The translations under genes and the position numbers were made by a program. A model generated the notes under the pieces. The model saw only the letters and a list, made by a program, of their open reading frames with translations. It did not search any database and was not told the origin of the DNA. From assembly GCA_017562135.1 (NCBI GenBank), contig QEYB01001179.1, positions 283,001-347,000 of the forward strand: a DNA stretch of 64,000 bases, written 5' to 3'. Position 1 is the stretch's first letter; each line of letters begins with the position of its first letter. Of this stretch, positions 34,622 to 48,737 are shown one piece after another. The stretch is from Dipylidium caninum. Lineage: Eukaryota; Platyhelminthes; Cestoda; Cyclophyllidea; Dipylidiidae.

Positions 34622-37600
34622 AGCAATTTTTGTGTGTAAAAGCAGCTACAAATCAAACAAACATTATTCAATCTTAAATAATCTACAAAAAAAGGCTGTG
34701 AAGGTTCAGCTACAAGCGCCGCCACGAATTCATGGGGCAATAAATAATTATCTTCTATTATTTACCACCCTCGTAACATACTTATAAGTAAGAATCGATT
34801 GGCGAGATTATGTTTTGGTAATGGATCATTTGGGGATAGATTTCCTACATCAAGTACTTATGTATCAAGCAACGAACCTTTGTATCGGCGCTAACTGAAC
34901 ATACACTTCAACCAGGAAACGAGGATGTAAACTGTTCCAAAGCGAAACGTAGCCTCCAGCGGAATCTTCCTAAGACCACCGAACCAACCGTAATCGCGCA
35001 AGCACCGGATTCGCGCGTTAGCGTATTCAAACAGACACTGGCGAGGAAAACCCTCTCAGTTAAACTAAAACAATCGTAAATTACCTCAAATAATATTTTC
35101 GCTGTGTTAAATTTAAATGATAACGATTACATTATTAAATTTTACGTGTCTAAGATAGACGATGCTTTTCTTGTTTGTCCAAAAGCCTTGGAATCATACA
35201 TGAGAGTGTTTTATTTTCCAGCTTCCCTGCCTTTAATTAAATCGCGGGAACCTTTGAAGGAAGGCCAGAAAAGAATCACATAACCTACTTTATCGAATGG
35301 GGTTAGCGGATGCATTATTTTCGTTACATCATATTCGCCACAACCCTCTGAATTCGCAACACTTTTGTAATATTGGCAGTACCATTAGCAACGGCACCAG
35401 TTAACTTTCTCTGCACAAACATTGCTCGACATCTGCTTTATGTTATTTTTCGTAGTTTCGTTGAAAACGACGAACTTCGCATAGTTCATTGGTTCTGTTT
35501 ATGCGACTTCGGCAACAAGTGACGATGTTTATCATTAACCAGAAATAAGTCGACAATATTTTAAGTTAAACTGAATGAATTATTTTGCGTCGCCTTCTCT
35601 ATTGGCGTTGAAAAATATTTTCCAAATGTAAATCCTAGCGATACTGGTACGAAATCTTGTAGCCCTCTTAAAGTTCACATCGGGCTTCGCCGGAATTAAC
35701 GTTTCTGTTGGTTAAACTATATACTAATTTATCCTATCACTTCTGAGTGCTTTTTGCGGAAAGAATCAATCGATGTAACTCGTCCTGTCCACTCTGAGTG
35801 AACAATACTTTTCCCCATTTTCCCCGTATTACGCTATTTTTAATGATTCGAGTGGGCCGGCTGTTTGGAGGACTTGAATGTTGGGAACTGACACTGCCGT
35901 TAAAATGGGACGGCCCATATGTCGGAAGAGGGCGAGAGTCAGTACCTTATTTTGAAGCCGAACCGTTATCTTCGTATACAGACAAAACTTGCAGGAGAGG
36001 TACGTGTCTCATTAAAGTAGCCACAAGCCGAATAAGATTGTCCACATGACAGGTATTTCATCTGCCTTGATTGCTTTAATCTACTGCCTGTGTTTGCAGT
36101 CTTGGCAGCCCACACTTCGGCACGTGTTAAAACAATGGCATTTCATCAATGGCATTTCAGCCTTCTTGAGAGAACACAGGCGCTCGGGCACGAGTCGCTG
36201 GGAGGAGAGGGGTTTTTGCTGCACCACTGCAGAGGCAACCGGCCTCCGGCCTGCCGTGCGTCGGATGGGCAAATGGGCCGTCCGGCCGCGGTGAACGCCG
36301 CCCCGACGACAGCCGACCGGGTGACGGGGGCTCAAAGTCGCTGGCACCGCGGTGAACCCGAGACGCGGTGAGTAAGCAGCACCACTTGGCAGCCCGGACT
36401 CTGCCACCGTCCTGGCATAATAATTAGACGCATGGCAGAGGATTCAGGTTGGAACAGGACGCACGACACACACACACACACACACACACCCACACACACA
36501 ATTGTTCACCCCCTGGGTGTTTTGAGCATGTTTACATGTCTAAAGTGTTAATTTTTCTACCCTTCAATGAGTTTGCAAGGCTTTTTAATTGGTCTAACAC
36601 TGTCTAAATTGACTTCTATTCAAACAAAAAGAACAACTTCTTACGCCTGAAACGTTAGTTTTGGGTGACTGTGAGAGAGGCGTCTTTAATCAAGTATTTT
36701 TTAAGTGAATTGATGTTTTTTTTTCCCTCGGCAGATGTTCCGTTAGAGCAAATCACATGATGATGATTTGTAACCCCTTAAAAATGTTATAATTTGGAGC
36801 AGGTGAGGAAAATAATAGCGAATTCCTTACTAAATACTCGGAGAAAACATGAAGTATCGGGGGAAATAAAAACCATGAGAAGCTTAATTATTATTTCCAA
36901 TAAAGACGACCATTTCTCGTGAAATTCGTCCTTAGAAGCATTGCAACGTTATATCAGAAGGTGGACGAGGCACATTTAGCGTTGATTGCAAATTCTCAAG
37001 TATTCTAAAACAACTGCACCTCTTATTCCCCTCAATTTCCTATTAATCTCAACTAAAAATAATAGAAACTTCAAAGCTTTACCATTAATAGTCAAATACT
37101 GATTGGTGAGTATAATCGCGTCTCTGTTATTCCAAGAGTTTCGCTTATCATCGGACTTGGTTAATTGTTTACGCTTTGGTAAAAATTATCCCCACCTGAT
37201 AGGTGAGACAATCAGCTATCAGTCGCATGAAAAAGGTGCAATTTAATACTTTATTAAGTGGTGATTATTTGGGAGCGTGACCTGCAGACTTGGCTTAGGC
37301 CGTGCTGAAGAGAAGAAGCAGCACGAGGTCCGTTTTTTGGCTACTCTGCCCCTACGTCGCCGCAATGTCAACTAGGCGCGTGGTGTGCCGAAGCTGACCA
37401 ATCGGCGCTCGCCAACGTGTCAAAATACCTACGCAAAAACGTGAGCACACTGCCATGTGGGCCCACCACGTGCGCACGCGCGTGCACCAATCAGAGAGGC
37501 CCGCTGCTCCACTAGTATCGATCGGTCCGCGCGTGAGTGAGTGCCACTCAAGGTGCGTTGCCCATTAGCACGCGCAGACAAGGTCGCGTGCCTTGCGCAC

Positions 37601-40245
37601 CGTGAAAGGCGATGCACGCAAGGCAGAGGCGGTATTTAAGCAGTCGATGTGTACCAGTTCAACGGTTTCACCACCGAGAGGCGTCGGATCAAACCCGTTG
37701 GGCGGTGACGCTCCTGTGCGCCGCCCGCCCAGCCAACCTCCTCCCACCGGTCCCGCCATCGGTCCCCGGTCCGTCAACCCGACATTTTAAAAGGCCAAGT
37801 GAACTCCAACATATCGTCTTGAGTCCCTACTGTGCATCAACGGCTGTGAAAATGTACAAAGTCATCGTGTCAACTCTGAAGTAATTAGTACTCTGTGTTC
37901 TCCTCCCTTCACCACTAATCTCCTCACCTCGCACCCTCTCGCCTGGTTCTCTCGCTTCATAACTCACGTTTCAAATAAGCGCATTACCTAAGCCTTTCAT
38001 TATCGCCTTCATAATGTCTTACTCTCCGACTCCTTCCACCCTCTTGGTGTCAATTTCATTGCTCAAAGTACGTCACCTCTTGTCTCGGGACACAGCGTCT
38101 TCTCTCTTTTGTCCTGGTCCAGGGAGGGCAGGGTGGGGGGGCGGGGGGCGAGACAATAACGCTCGCTCCAGGTCAAATAAGAGAATTTGCTAAAGGTTGG
38201 GCAGCTGTACAGGCATTCTTAAATCCGTGGACGACAGACTTTTGTGGGTGAACCTATTTCGACTAGCGAGAATACGGGCCACTAAGGCATATGTGTGAAA
38301 CATCGCGCTTTGATTCCACCCAAAATATTATCTTATTGGGGTGATATGAAAGGGTCCTTGGGGGGTTTTCGTCCGCAGAACGCTTCTGATTTGAGACAGC
38401 CTCCGCAAACTCATCAGGGAGGCGTCAACATTGCGTAGAGCCTCATCACCCAAATGCCGCGTCGCTTGTCTGCCCGCCAGTCGAACCACAATCCCGGTGG
38501 TAATAAATTCGCGGAGGCACACAGAATTTCACCTCAAAGTAATTCCCCCGGCGGGTGAGGTTAAGCCCCCACCGGGTCACATGAGAGAGGCGACTCGAGA
38601 GCTCCAAGGCACAGGCGGAGGCATGCAGGCAGATGGCCTCAGTTCGCGTATAAACAGGGAAACTCTTCACTTCCTGTTGACTGCTTCGAAACATCGAACC
38701 AACGTTTCAGCGTCACGGTGTAAGGTGGCCAGACAAACACGTTTCCGATGTTGCCTTCAGAAGGTGACGAAGTCACTTAAGAGACAGTTCGGAGAACTTT
38801 CAAATGTGACTGATCAAAAAGAAAAACACTCAAGGTGGGGTGAGCACGTGCACAGTTGTTTACAAGCCTTGGGAATTTAGGTGGTAGCATTATCAATGTT
38901 GCCGATGTCGAAGACCTCGCGAGATGTCCATCTTCAGCAATCCAAAAACATCATTTCGTCAAAGTTTATTCTACCGCGATAAATGGCAGACATTTCCAAC
39001 AATCACTACGACATTTGGAATGAATCAGCAGTAGCTTTGTCTTCTACAGATGATTAAATATGGAAAGGAAAGGTTTTCCGGCTCCCCACATTCTCCTAGC
39101 CTCAAATTTTGCCGCAATTTCAATCCATAGCCGATCGGGCAGCCATTCTCCAGCAACTCCGCCTTGACAACCGGGGTCACTGACGCACTGGTACGCAAAC
39201 CCATCAAACGAGTGGCAGCTTTGTCAGGCCACTAGTCTCCCACCTTCATAAACGGAGAATGATAAAATGCTAATTACAAAAATGTCCTCGCTGCCATAAA
39301 TACGCCTCACAGCGGTTCACGCGCACCTCTACTACTGAAATGTACTTAAGTAGCATGCATTGCAGTGTGGTCAGAAGGAACAGCGATTTCGAAAGGTGAT
39401 GACCCGATTTCAAACACCATGGCGTGTTTAAAAAGCACAAAAGAGCTTCGATCGAGTTCCGACTAGAGAGCAGTGCCGATTATTGTCCATTTGACCCAGT
39501 TCCCACATCTTCACAGCCGACGTCCCCGTCATGTCGGTATACGCAAGGCGTCCGCGCCCACAGCTCGAAAAGAGGCGTCCGATTTCTCACTCGATCACAA
39601 TTATTTGCGGTCAACGGCGACACTATGGCCCGAGAATGGCCACACAACCGCGCAACCATTCGTCACCCAGAGAAATTGGAGGCCCGAACCTCGTGTTCGC
39701 GTCGCCGATTCGACCCTCCCGGCCAACTGGAGCTCCGCCCCGCCTTGGAGGCTTTCGTTGGCTAAACCACAGCTGCCACAGGTTTTATCTGAAGGCGCCG
39801 CACCTCGAGGTATCAAATGCCACTCAGGTCGCGGTTCAGAAGCGTCTGTCGTCCGGCAGAGCGGCAGTTCTAACCTTGGAAACTTCCGCCGGACAGACAG
39901 CAGTCCTCGACTCCTCTACTTGGACTGCACTCTCGCGAGTCAGTTGCAAAAATGGCTGTTTGCCTGCTAACAGGAGTTAAAAAGTGGCTCGCAGCTTTAA
40001 GGAAAGACGGCGCGGCCCCGTCTGAGTTGCCCCATGGCTGCGATTGGGTTGAGGTGAGAGATTCTGTCAGCATTGTCCACAATTTAACAAATTACCAATG
40101 ACAGTTACAATATTTGATGAGGATGGGGAGAGTGAAATCAGGTGTCATGGAACAAAAAAAGGCTGCTTGACCCGTCAATCGCACGGTAGACAAAAAGTAG
40201 GGGGGGGGGGAAAATCGATTAAGTTGTCCAAAAAACCTCCCTTAT
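34622..40245. other. Intergenic region between AMD1 promoter and ABCB6 3' end
   Basis: No conserved coding segment was recognised in 5.6 kb. The first part (34.6-35.8 kb) is AT-rich and should carry the AMD1 promoter. A GC-richer stretch covers roughly 36.1-36.4 and 37.3-37.8 kb, with a TATA-like tatttaag at 37631-37640. Between about 39.42 and 39.98 kb all three plus-strand frames are open over long stretches, but none shows a familiar motif. A run of G is at 40201-40210. Confidence 0.45.
36466..36500. repeat. (CA)n microsatellite
   Basis: About 35 bp of nearly uninterrupted acacac, with one c insertion, in intergenic DNA. Confidence 0.85.
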
Positions 40246-43200
40246 TCACCCCTCTGCCTCTCTTTTCTCCTCCTCCTCCTCGTCATCATCATCATCACCA
40301 TCATTGGAAGACTTGGAAATCTGCTGTCGCCACAAAGAAGCATACCGCCCGTCGGGAATAGCCAACAACTCCTCGTGGCTGCCCCGCTCCACAATCTCGC
40401 CCTGGTGCAGGACCAAAATTTCGTCCGCGTGCTGCACGGTGGAGAGACGATGAGCCACTATGATGGTGGTCCGGTTCTCGCATATCCTCTCCAAACTCTC
40501 CTGAATCAACCGCTCCGTGGCCGTATCCAACGCCGATGTGGCCTACAGCGAGGATGGCGAAAATACTCCATCCGGGGCAGGTAAGATAAACAGGTAGTTG
40601 GGACATCCAAAGTCTACCTCGTCGAGGAGAACGATTTTCGGGCCTTTGAGTAGGGTGCGGGCGATGGCGACGCGCTGCTTCTCCCCGCCCGACAACTTAA
40701 GTCCCCTCTCACCCACCACGGTGTCGTAGCCGTTGGGGAACTCCTCAATCCGCTGGTGCATTTCCGCGGCGCGTGCTGCGGCCTGCACCTCCTCCACCAG
40801 GGCCGAGTGACGCCCGTACCGAATGTTGTAGGCGATGGTGTCGTTGAAGAGTACAGTATCCTTGCCACGGGAAGGTGGAGGGCGGGCAAAATGCAAACAT
40901 ATCGAGATGAGAAAAAGGAGGGGGGAAAGACAAGTCGTCCAGATGCTTCAGCATCAACGGCTCACCTGAGGCACAACACCGATGGCCTGGCGGAGGGAAT
41001 GCTGGGTCACGTCTCGGATGTTCTGCCCGTCAATCAGGATTTTCCCGTCCGACGGCTCGTAGAAACGAAAGAGGAGACGTCCGATTGTCGACTTTCCGCT
41101 GCCTGTTTGACCCACCTTTGTTTTAAGGGAAGGGAGAAGAAGAGACATGAAATCCCAAAGTCCGGTAGCCTCCAATCACTGCTCAGTCGAGGGTTCTTGT
41201 CTACTTAGCAGATTCGCGTAGAAAAGTTAGTTGACACCAACTAAAGAGCGAGTTAACTTTCATAAGACCTTATTACTGGCTCACCAAGGCAACTTTCTTG
41301 CCTGGCATCACGGTGAAGGTAACATTCTTCAAGACTGGTCGTCTAAAACACCGAAAAGGCCGATGAGCACAACGTGGGGGGAAGGGTTCGCGAGCATCAA
41401 GAAGTCTCAAGGCAAGCATTAACCCACAGTGTCAAACTAACTCGGGCAAGTAGGCGAAGGAGACATCTACGAAGTCGATCCTCCCCCCGCTGATAGCCAG
41501 CGGTGGCGCGTTGGGCACGTCGTGAATGCTTTTGTCGTCCTCCAACACTTCAAACATATTCTCCATGTCCACGAAATTCGTCTGCAGCATGCTGGACAAG
41601 GAAAAAGCGAGTCAACTCCAAGTGGCCCGATGACCATGGCGACGTTATCTCCCGCGCCCAGCGCTCCTCTGCGATGAGGTTGCGCACGCATGCAGACTTG
41701 GTAGACAATTCAAACTTCGGTTGGGGAAATGCACTGACAGAGCTGGCATTACGGACTGAGAGGGCTCGCTTTCTCGACCTGAGACATGGGACACGAATCG
41801 TGTGCCGATCGCTGCACCAAAAAGGATTGGACGATGCTCCGTCTTGGAGAAAGTCGACTAATTTGAACGGCCCCCCGCAAGCAGTAAGGTGAGAGGAAGG
41901 AGAGGTGTAAGCGCTACCCCCTCTGAAGGTTTCGATTACGAGGGGCCTAAATCTGACAATTCCTCTGATCTAATAGTCCAAAGTGGGCGCCCGAATGACA
42001 TACCGGCCAGGTCAGCGCGTCGTACCGCTCACCATCCCCGTGGGGCTGCTCAACTGCAGCACAACCTGCGGTATGCGAGCTTTCGGGAGGCGATGGAGAT
42101 ATCGCGCAAACGCGGCGCTGGCAATAACCACCACTCACCGATATTGAACTCCAAAGAAGTTGAGGGGCATGTAGAGCTGGAGGACGTAGGTGCAAAAGAG
42201 CACAAAATCACCCACGGTCAGAGCGCCGGCGACGACATCGCGAGCACAGAGGAGGGTGCCCACCATGAGGCCCAGGCTGATTATCGCCGATTGGGTGACA
42301 TTTAGGGCAGAAAGGGACGTCTGGTTAATCCAGTTCGCCCGCTGATATTCCAGAATGGCACGATTGTAACGATCAACTTCAAAGTCCTCCGCATTGTAAT
42401 ACTTCACCTTGAAAAGGGGATTGCGAATCAGTCACAGATGAGGTTTACATCATACCGCCACAATAGAATTTTGGCTCGAAAGCCGGTTACTATGGGGGCG
42501 AGAGAACAGCCTAACTGAAGAGAAGGCAGCCAAGGGCTCATCAATACCACAACAGAGTCATGACCCAAAAGTGTCCTTTTGACAGAATGCAGTTTCAACA
42601 GGAAAAACTTTTTGTTGGCCTAAAACGAACTGTCACGATGTAAGTAGATGTTTCCATCCAACCACCTTAACAATAGTTTTGGAGGAGTGTACACACACAC
42701 ACGCAAGGCCGTATGGATGTAAATGTTGTGATGGGACTTACAGTTTCAAAATTTATTAACGAATCCACCGCGATAGCACTTTTGGCATTATCCATGTCAT
42801 TCATCACACGACGAAGTCTGTTGCGCCACTCTGTGATGTAAATTGTAGCGACTACGAAGAAAAGATACACCTAGTCTTTGAGGAATTTATGAAGAGGTCA
42901 ACAGGTCTTCCCTTCCTTCCACAGTGAAACCCCACAATTGCCACATGGCGTCCCACGTGGCGGAGGAAGGGAAGGAGGAAAAATGACAACGTTAACTGTC
43001 GAGCGCGAGTGAGGTCAAACTTCAAACATCGTCCTCGACATCTCCGCCTCCGTTAGGGAATAGGCGAGAGAAATTGAAGGTAAAGAGGTAAAGAAACAGT
43101 GAATTGGTTACAAGTCGATTTAAGGTTGACAGAAGTTAGTAAACAAAATGTGAAGCGACCCAATCTCAATCTCCTTTGCATTTACCATAGCGAGGGTAGA

Positions 43201-46200
43201 GGTTTAATGAGCTATCTTAAGGCCGCCGCCACCTACCTTGTCTTCATCCCACTCCAACAATTCCGCAGTCTTAAAACAAACACATCTTTTTGCAGCGTAC
43301 ATGGCGAGCCGCACACAGACCTCGGGAAAAGGGAGTTATTTTGGTGAAAAGGATGGCCGTAGAAAGGAAGCCACGTCCACGAATTACATGACACAATATG
43401 CAATGCACCTCCCTTCCTCTCTCTTTCTCTAGTAAACATTCCAACTAGGCAGGGAGATGACAAATTCCGGTCTCATCGACGGATTAATCCGTCTGTCTTA
43501 GCCGCCGTCAGCCCCAGCCCACCTGATTAGCTAATACAAAGGACCACGTTTCAATGTCAGAGAAGCACAAAGTGATCAAGTCTGCGTCACTCTCTCCGAT
43601 CCACCTGAAGACGTGCAGTAGAGAGAAGAGGACAAGCTTCTAGGGAGGTTAGACGAAGAAACTGTTGGCGCTTATCGCAAGGCATGCAACCTGCGTTACA
43701 TTCGTGACGGTGTGATCACTGCCAGATGCACAAATAGCAACTTCGCTTTCGTCAGTTGAAGAGGTTTGTTGAACTCTCCTTTGAAGCGGTTAAAACTGAT
43801 TAGTCCGAGGCATTGGGATGCGGATGCGCCGACAGTCCAGCATCGGTTGTGGTCAAGCGCGTCGGGAGATGCCGACCTCAATCGCCCCTACCACCGCCTA
43901 TCTTTCCCAATAGTGTCACAAGCTGACAAGGAACTGTCCACTATGGAAACACGTGTGAGAGCAGAGGCGTAGCTTCAGGTATAAGAAATGCATGAGGAAC
44001 CTCTAGCTGAGAACACCCAGGAGCGCAAACCAAAACCCCTGAGACGGGGTAGGGAATTAGATATCGGTGGCAGAAAGATGTTCACATCAAGGCCAGTTTT
44101 TGAACGGCAGAGGAAAACAATTGCCACTAAACTCACCGATGTAACCCGACATGGTGACAAAGACGATGAGGCCGTACCAGAAGTTGAAGGTGAAGATGAA
44201 GTAAACAATGCCAATGATGATGTCAACAATTGTGGGAATGATGCTGAAGAACAGGTAGCTTAAAACATTGGAGATACTGGAGGTGCCACGGTCAACGATT
44301 CGCAGCATTGCACCAGTCTTCCGTGATAAATGCCAGCTCGTCGACTGACTAAAAGATGATGGAGAAAAAGGAGTTTGAGTGGGTGCCAAAAGTCAAACTC
44401 GGCCACACAAGCCAGAGCAAAAAGGGGACGGAAAAGACCACCTCCTCATCAGGTAGAGCCAAAAGAATCGATGTGGGGACATGATGTTCATCAATACACC
44501 TCAAAGGAGCAGACAATGAGAAACACGGTCCACATTAGCCTTGAAAACGCGATTAGGTGCACGTGTCCGTCAAAGATCCAAGGCAAAGGCAAACAAGTGT
44601 GCCTCTCAAGTCCCTTTCTTAATCGTCGACTGAGTGCAGGTGAACCGTGGCTGCGTCACTTTCATGGGAAGTGGCCGACTTTTCTCCATCCCTGCCCTCG
44701 AATCCCAATGACAAGAAGACGTGATTATTGAACAGACTCCAGACCTCAAAGCAGAACAAACTATGAGGTCGAGAAAGTGAGTGCACAACTCAACAGCTCA
44801 ACTCAGAAACGTTCTTAAAAGGCAACGATCTCTCTGAGATGGGAAGAGGGCAGACTACAGTTCTCTACCACCGCACGGAACGATCAAAGGTAAGATTTCA
44901 CCGTGGTCAGTGTCTCCAAATCGAAAAAACTCTTCTGTCCAACAGACGCGGTAAGAGAGCGAACCCTCAACTTGACTAACTGGTTTCCCAGCCATCATCT
45001 CTTACTCGACGCTTTACTAGCCTCGGGGGTGACATGGGAGGCGTGACTTACCTGTGCAGATGTTTGAACAGATGAACTCCCAGGATGCGCGTGGAATACT
45101 GATCCACCGTTATCCAAAGTTGGGCCTGAATGGCACCCAAAAGTCCAGAACTGGGCGATCCAACCCCCTGAACGGCCCGAATTCCAATATAATATATTAT
45201 TAGGTCCCATCTAAACACTAGTCCACTTGGTCCAACAATTGTCACATAGAGGTAATTGAAATTTCCAGATTCCATCGCTCGAAAGACATCATGCACAGTC
45301 TGATTGGCAGTTATGTTGGGGGTAAGACTGTTCACTAGAGGCAAAAGAAGGCTTCAGTGGTGAGACTGACTTACCGACATTCTTGTAGAATATAGGAACA
45401 CAAAGGTTGACTATGCGAGTCAGTACTAGGATGCCAATGCAGATGACAATATTTAATTGCAGTAAACACTTTGACTTAGGCCAAATGAGGTGGAAGAGGA
45501 AATCAGCACGGCGTTTAAATAAGTTCCAACGACTGACGCTAGAAGCGGTTTCACCAGTATCATTTGCATCCAACAATCGGATACGGCATAGCATAATTTG
45601 GAACGCCAATCGCCATGAAACCCATGATGAAAATGAAGAGAATGCAGACGTATTTCACAACCCAAATTGACAACTCCACTTTGTTTAAATCGCTATGAGC
45701 GCAGGAATTAAGTAACAGAATAACTCACTATTGGAATTTCCACCACCAAGAGTTATTGCCCAAAGATGTAAGGGGAAGGTGTGCGAGGACGAAACTAACT
45801 GTCCAAAAGAGTATCAAGGGAAATCCGTGACCTCGGCCATATAACCTCGGACAAACATATTTGTGTTCCGTGATAAGAAGGGGCCAATGCAGTGGGCCAT
45901 GAAAAGGTTATGGAGATAGCGTAAAGTAGTACGAATCCATAGATAAAGCTGTCGCCACCACCTTTGGCAATAACATAGGTGAACACCTCCGCCAAGGTGG
46001 CAAACACAATCGAAATCGACAGAGCTATTTGGATTTTTAATCCACATCCAGTCGGTCTTGTTTCTAACCTTCGAGAATTACGACACAGACATATAGTGTA
46101 TACTGTAAGAGCTGTGACAGCTAAAAATAAAGATAAGGATGCGGAAAGAGTCCAGACAAAACATCTATCAAGACCGCCATCCTTCCAAGGGTGGGAAATG

Positions 46201-46226
46201 GTTTCATTTGGAGGGCAGTATAACAT
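40246..46226 (-). CDS. ABCB6: ABCB6-type ABC half-transporter
   Basis: Half-transporter of the ABCB6/ABCB7/HMT1 group, associated in other animals with porphyrin or heavy-metal-thiol transport in mitochondrial or endolysosomal membranes. Twelve exons: 46226..45729, 45692..45585, 45538..45375, 45334..45052, 44348..44137, 42851..42742, 42407..42139, 41591..41442, 41342..41285, 41115..40966, 40860..40618, 40542..40246; about 846 aa, close to the 842 aa of human ABCB6. Order: ABCB6-specific N-terminal membrane domain (starts [19 protein letters not shown]), a six-helix transporter domain ([39 protein letters not shown]), then the ATPase with Walker [10 protein letters not shown] (about residue 620), signature LSGGEKQR, Walker B IVLLDEATSALD and H-loop IVAHRLSTV. 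The C-terminus ends in an acidic run. All phases agree once a single extra A (plus strand 45902-45905) in exon 1 is removed. The TMD0 and the VKYYNAE motif favour ABCB6 over ABCB7. Confidence 0.92.
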
Positions 46227-48737
46227 GCTCAAAACCAACTCCTAATGCAGAGCACCCGAAAGAACGCGGGCGCACGAGCCGCGGCAAAGACAAGGTCCGA
46301 CGTCCTTCATTCAAATTTGCGTATATTTGTAAATATAAACAATTGATTGGTTTTATTCTTAACAATAGCTCTCGACAGTAATATGTGAGATCTTGATTAA
46401 ACTGAAGAGATTTAAAAGAATTTACGACAGAGAGTGATTGGGAAAAATTGACAATTACATACCAAAATTGTTTGCAAGCAGAACTTAATCAGATTGCCTT
46501 AACAAAAATTCTTGAAAATTTTGATGCTGAAAATGTGGCTCGGCATCGTCTAATGGCATTATGTGATTAAGTGTAGCGAAACTAACTGGGCACTTCCCAT
46601 TCCTAAATATACGCATTCATAACCTAACTTCGAAAAAGCGACTTACTGTCGCAGTTTTGATTTTGAATTAAGCAAGCTCTCTCGCATTTGTCCACGTCAG
46701 GAGAGTGTCTGAGGTCTTCACTGGAGTGAGGTATTTGTAGTTAAATTTACTTTTCGACTAAGATGGATAGTATTGCCGCGTTATTGAAATAGAGGTCACT
46801 TTCTTCGAACAGAGTACAAAATATCGACGAAAAATTTAAATGAACTACTTGTGCTCCACAAAATGAGCATGGGGTATATCGAAGTATCGTGCAAAGGGAA
46901 ATGTCATAAGCACTTTCATGAAGTCATGTGAGAGCAGTGAAATAGGCAATGACTCGACGATAAAAATGTCGGTTTAATTTTAGATGCCACTAACACGTGA
47001 AGTTGTATACAATACAAGCGCTTCTATAAAGCTGAAACCTAACAGATTTCAATTGTTTGAGCCAAGTGCAAATATGCTGTGCATTTGTTTCTGTATTACG
47101 AAACCAGTGTGTTTGCTGTGCTAAGCGTGTTTACGATTTCTTCTGAACGATGACTATAAATCACTTACAATGCCACTATTGCACAACTGGGAATAAATAA
47201 AATAAATAGGGTGTCTATAATCCCGTCTCACGAGGAAATCACATAACGAAGTTTTTAAGTAAAGTCCCATTTGTGCTTTCCCCTATTAAAGCTAGGTCCC
47301 CTGTAAACTATGCTAGTTTCCTGTAGAGGAAGACGTGGAGGCCTAAAACATGATTCTATAGCTTTAGTTAATAGAAATCTACGCCCCATAGGATTTACCA
47401 TCATTTACTTTTTACACCTGTCAATTAACAAGGTTTTCGTGTTCAAGAGAATCTTTTAATTTTTCTAGGAGCACGGCAAAATTAATACGAGATCATTGTA
47501 CGCGGAAAGGATTTCGAATACTAAGGAAACCTTGTCTACAATCCTACGATCTCTTTTCAATATATAATTAGGTAGTTGAACTAATAATTGAATATGTTTG
47601 TAAAGAATGTTTTATTGAGATGGCACGTCGTACGGCATCTGCGAGGATTTACAGCGTTTGTGTGAAACAAATTCCAGAGCTTGGTACCTTTTGAAAGGAG
47701 TGATAGAAAAGCAGCGATATGCAAGGGGATTCAGGGTTTCTCGGATTTCTCAATACATGCATGAAATGATGTTGTGTCAGTTCCGTCGGGCTTCACATGT
47801 GATGCGATTTTCTGTTTAATCACTTAAGGAGAACACTAGTGGTGAACCTTGCATTTAAGGCAATATTCATGCTAAACTACTCGGCATTAAATCGAGCAAT
47901 ATAGGTAATGTAAATGCGTTGTGGAAGGCTACGGTAAGCAACCATAATTTGTGCGAAAATGCTAAAGAGTTGACTTATTCAATTTATGGTTAAGGCCTTC
48001 CATTGTAGCGAATTGATTAAATGAAGATTGTGGGTTGAGCATAAATGTCGCCACTTCTGAGGCAGTTACAAATTTCTGTGACGTTTTATAAGATTTCGCC
48101 AGGATAAGGCATCGCAACTAACGATTGCATTTGTGACAATTATAAGAACGAGTTATTAGTGCTAGTGTTCTTCGAGTGTTGCATCCGAAGATTCATGGCC
48201 GGTGGTATAATATTGTTGTGTTTTTCCAGCAATATCATTATACATAATGGTCCGAGTACAAGTTGAAGTATTTTATCTGTATGTAAGAGCAAAAATGAAA
48301 GCCAAAGGAACACTGGGGCCGTTATAGAACACGCCAAATAATTGAAGTCGGTATTTGATGTGCCTCCAGTTGACACCACGGTAAGATTTTTATATTAGCC
48401 ATAAAAACACAAATTCAGCAAGTTGAAAGACATGTTATTCATCTAAAAGCCAGTTCTTATGCTGTTTACCGCTTCGACTCATTTGCAATGTGCAGCGAAC
48501 GCGTTTATCAACCGGAAACATAGCGTGTAGGCAAATGCCTCTATTGTTCCCAGTGCAAGGGTTAATAGTAACCCAGCGCCAAACTCATGCCTTGAATTTT
48601 GGCTCACATTGAAATGACCCCAATTTGTTTAAGTGAATAACTGAATTGAAATTTGTCGCTTCCCCCGTACTTTGTATTCGTGGGCTAATAAAAGGCGTCT
48701 GGGATGGCGCTCACACATATTCCCAGGAAGTGTCAAA
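46227..48737. other. Divergent intergenic region, ABCB6 and SLC5
   Basis: AT-rich 2.5 kb between the minus-strand ABCB6 start and the plus-strand SLC5 start, presumably holding both promoters. No coding, RNA or mobile feature was recognised. Confidence 0.5.

Noticed and set aside
38431..38880. 149-codon plus-strand frame in the AMD1-ABCB6 gap
   Set aside because: No recognisable motif, no neighbouring exon and no promoter or poly(A) evidence.
45539..45584. Apparent frameshift in ABCB6 near 45.56 kb
   Set aside because: A 46-nt GT-AG intron (gtatcc to cttctag) explains it with correct phase, so it is not a frame break.
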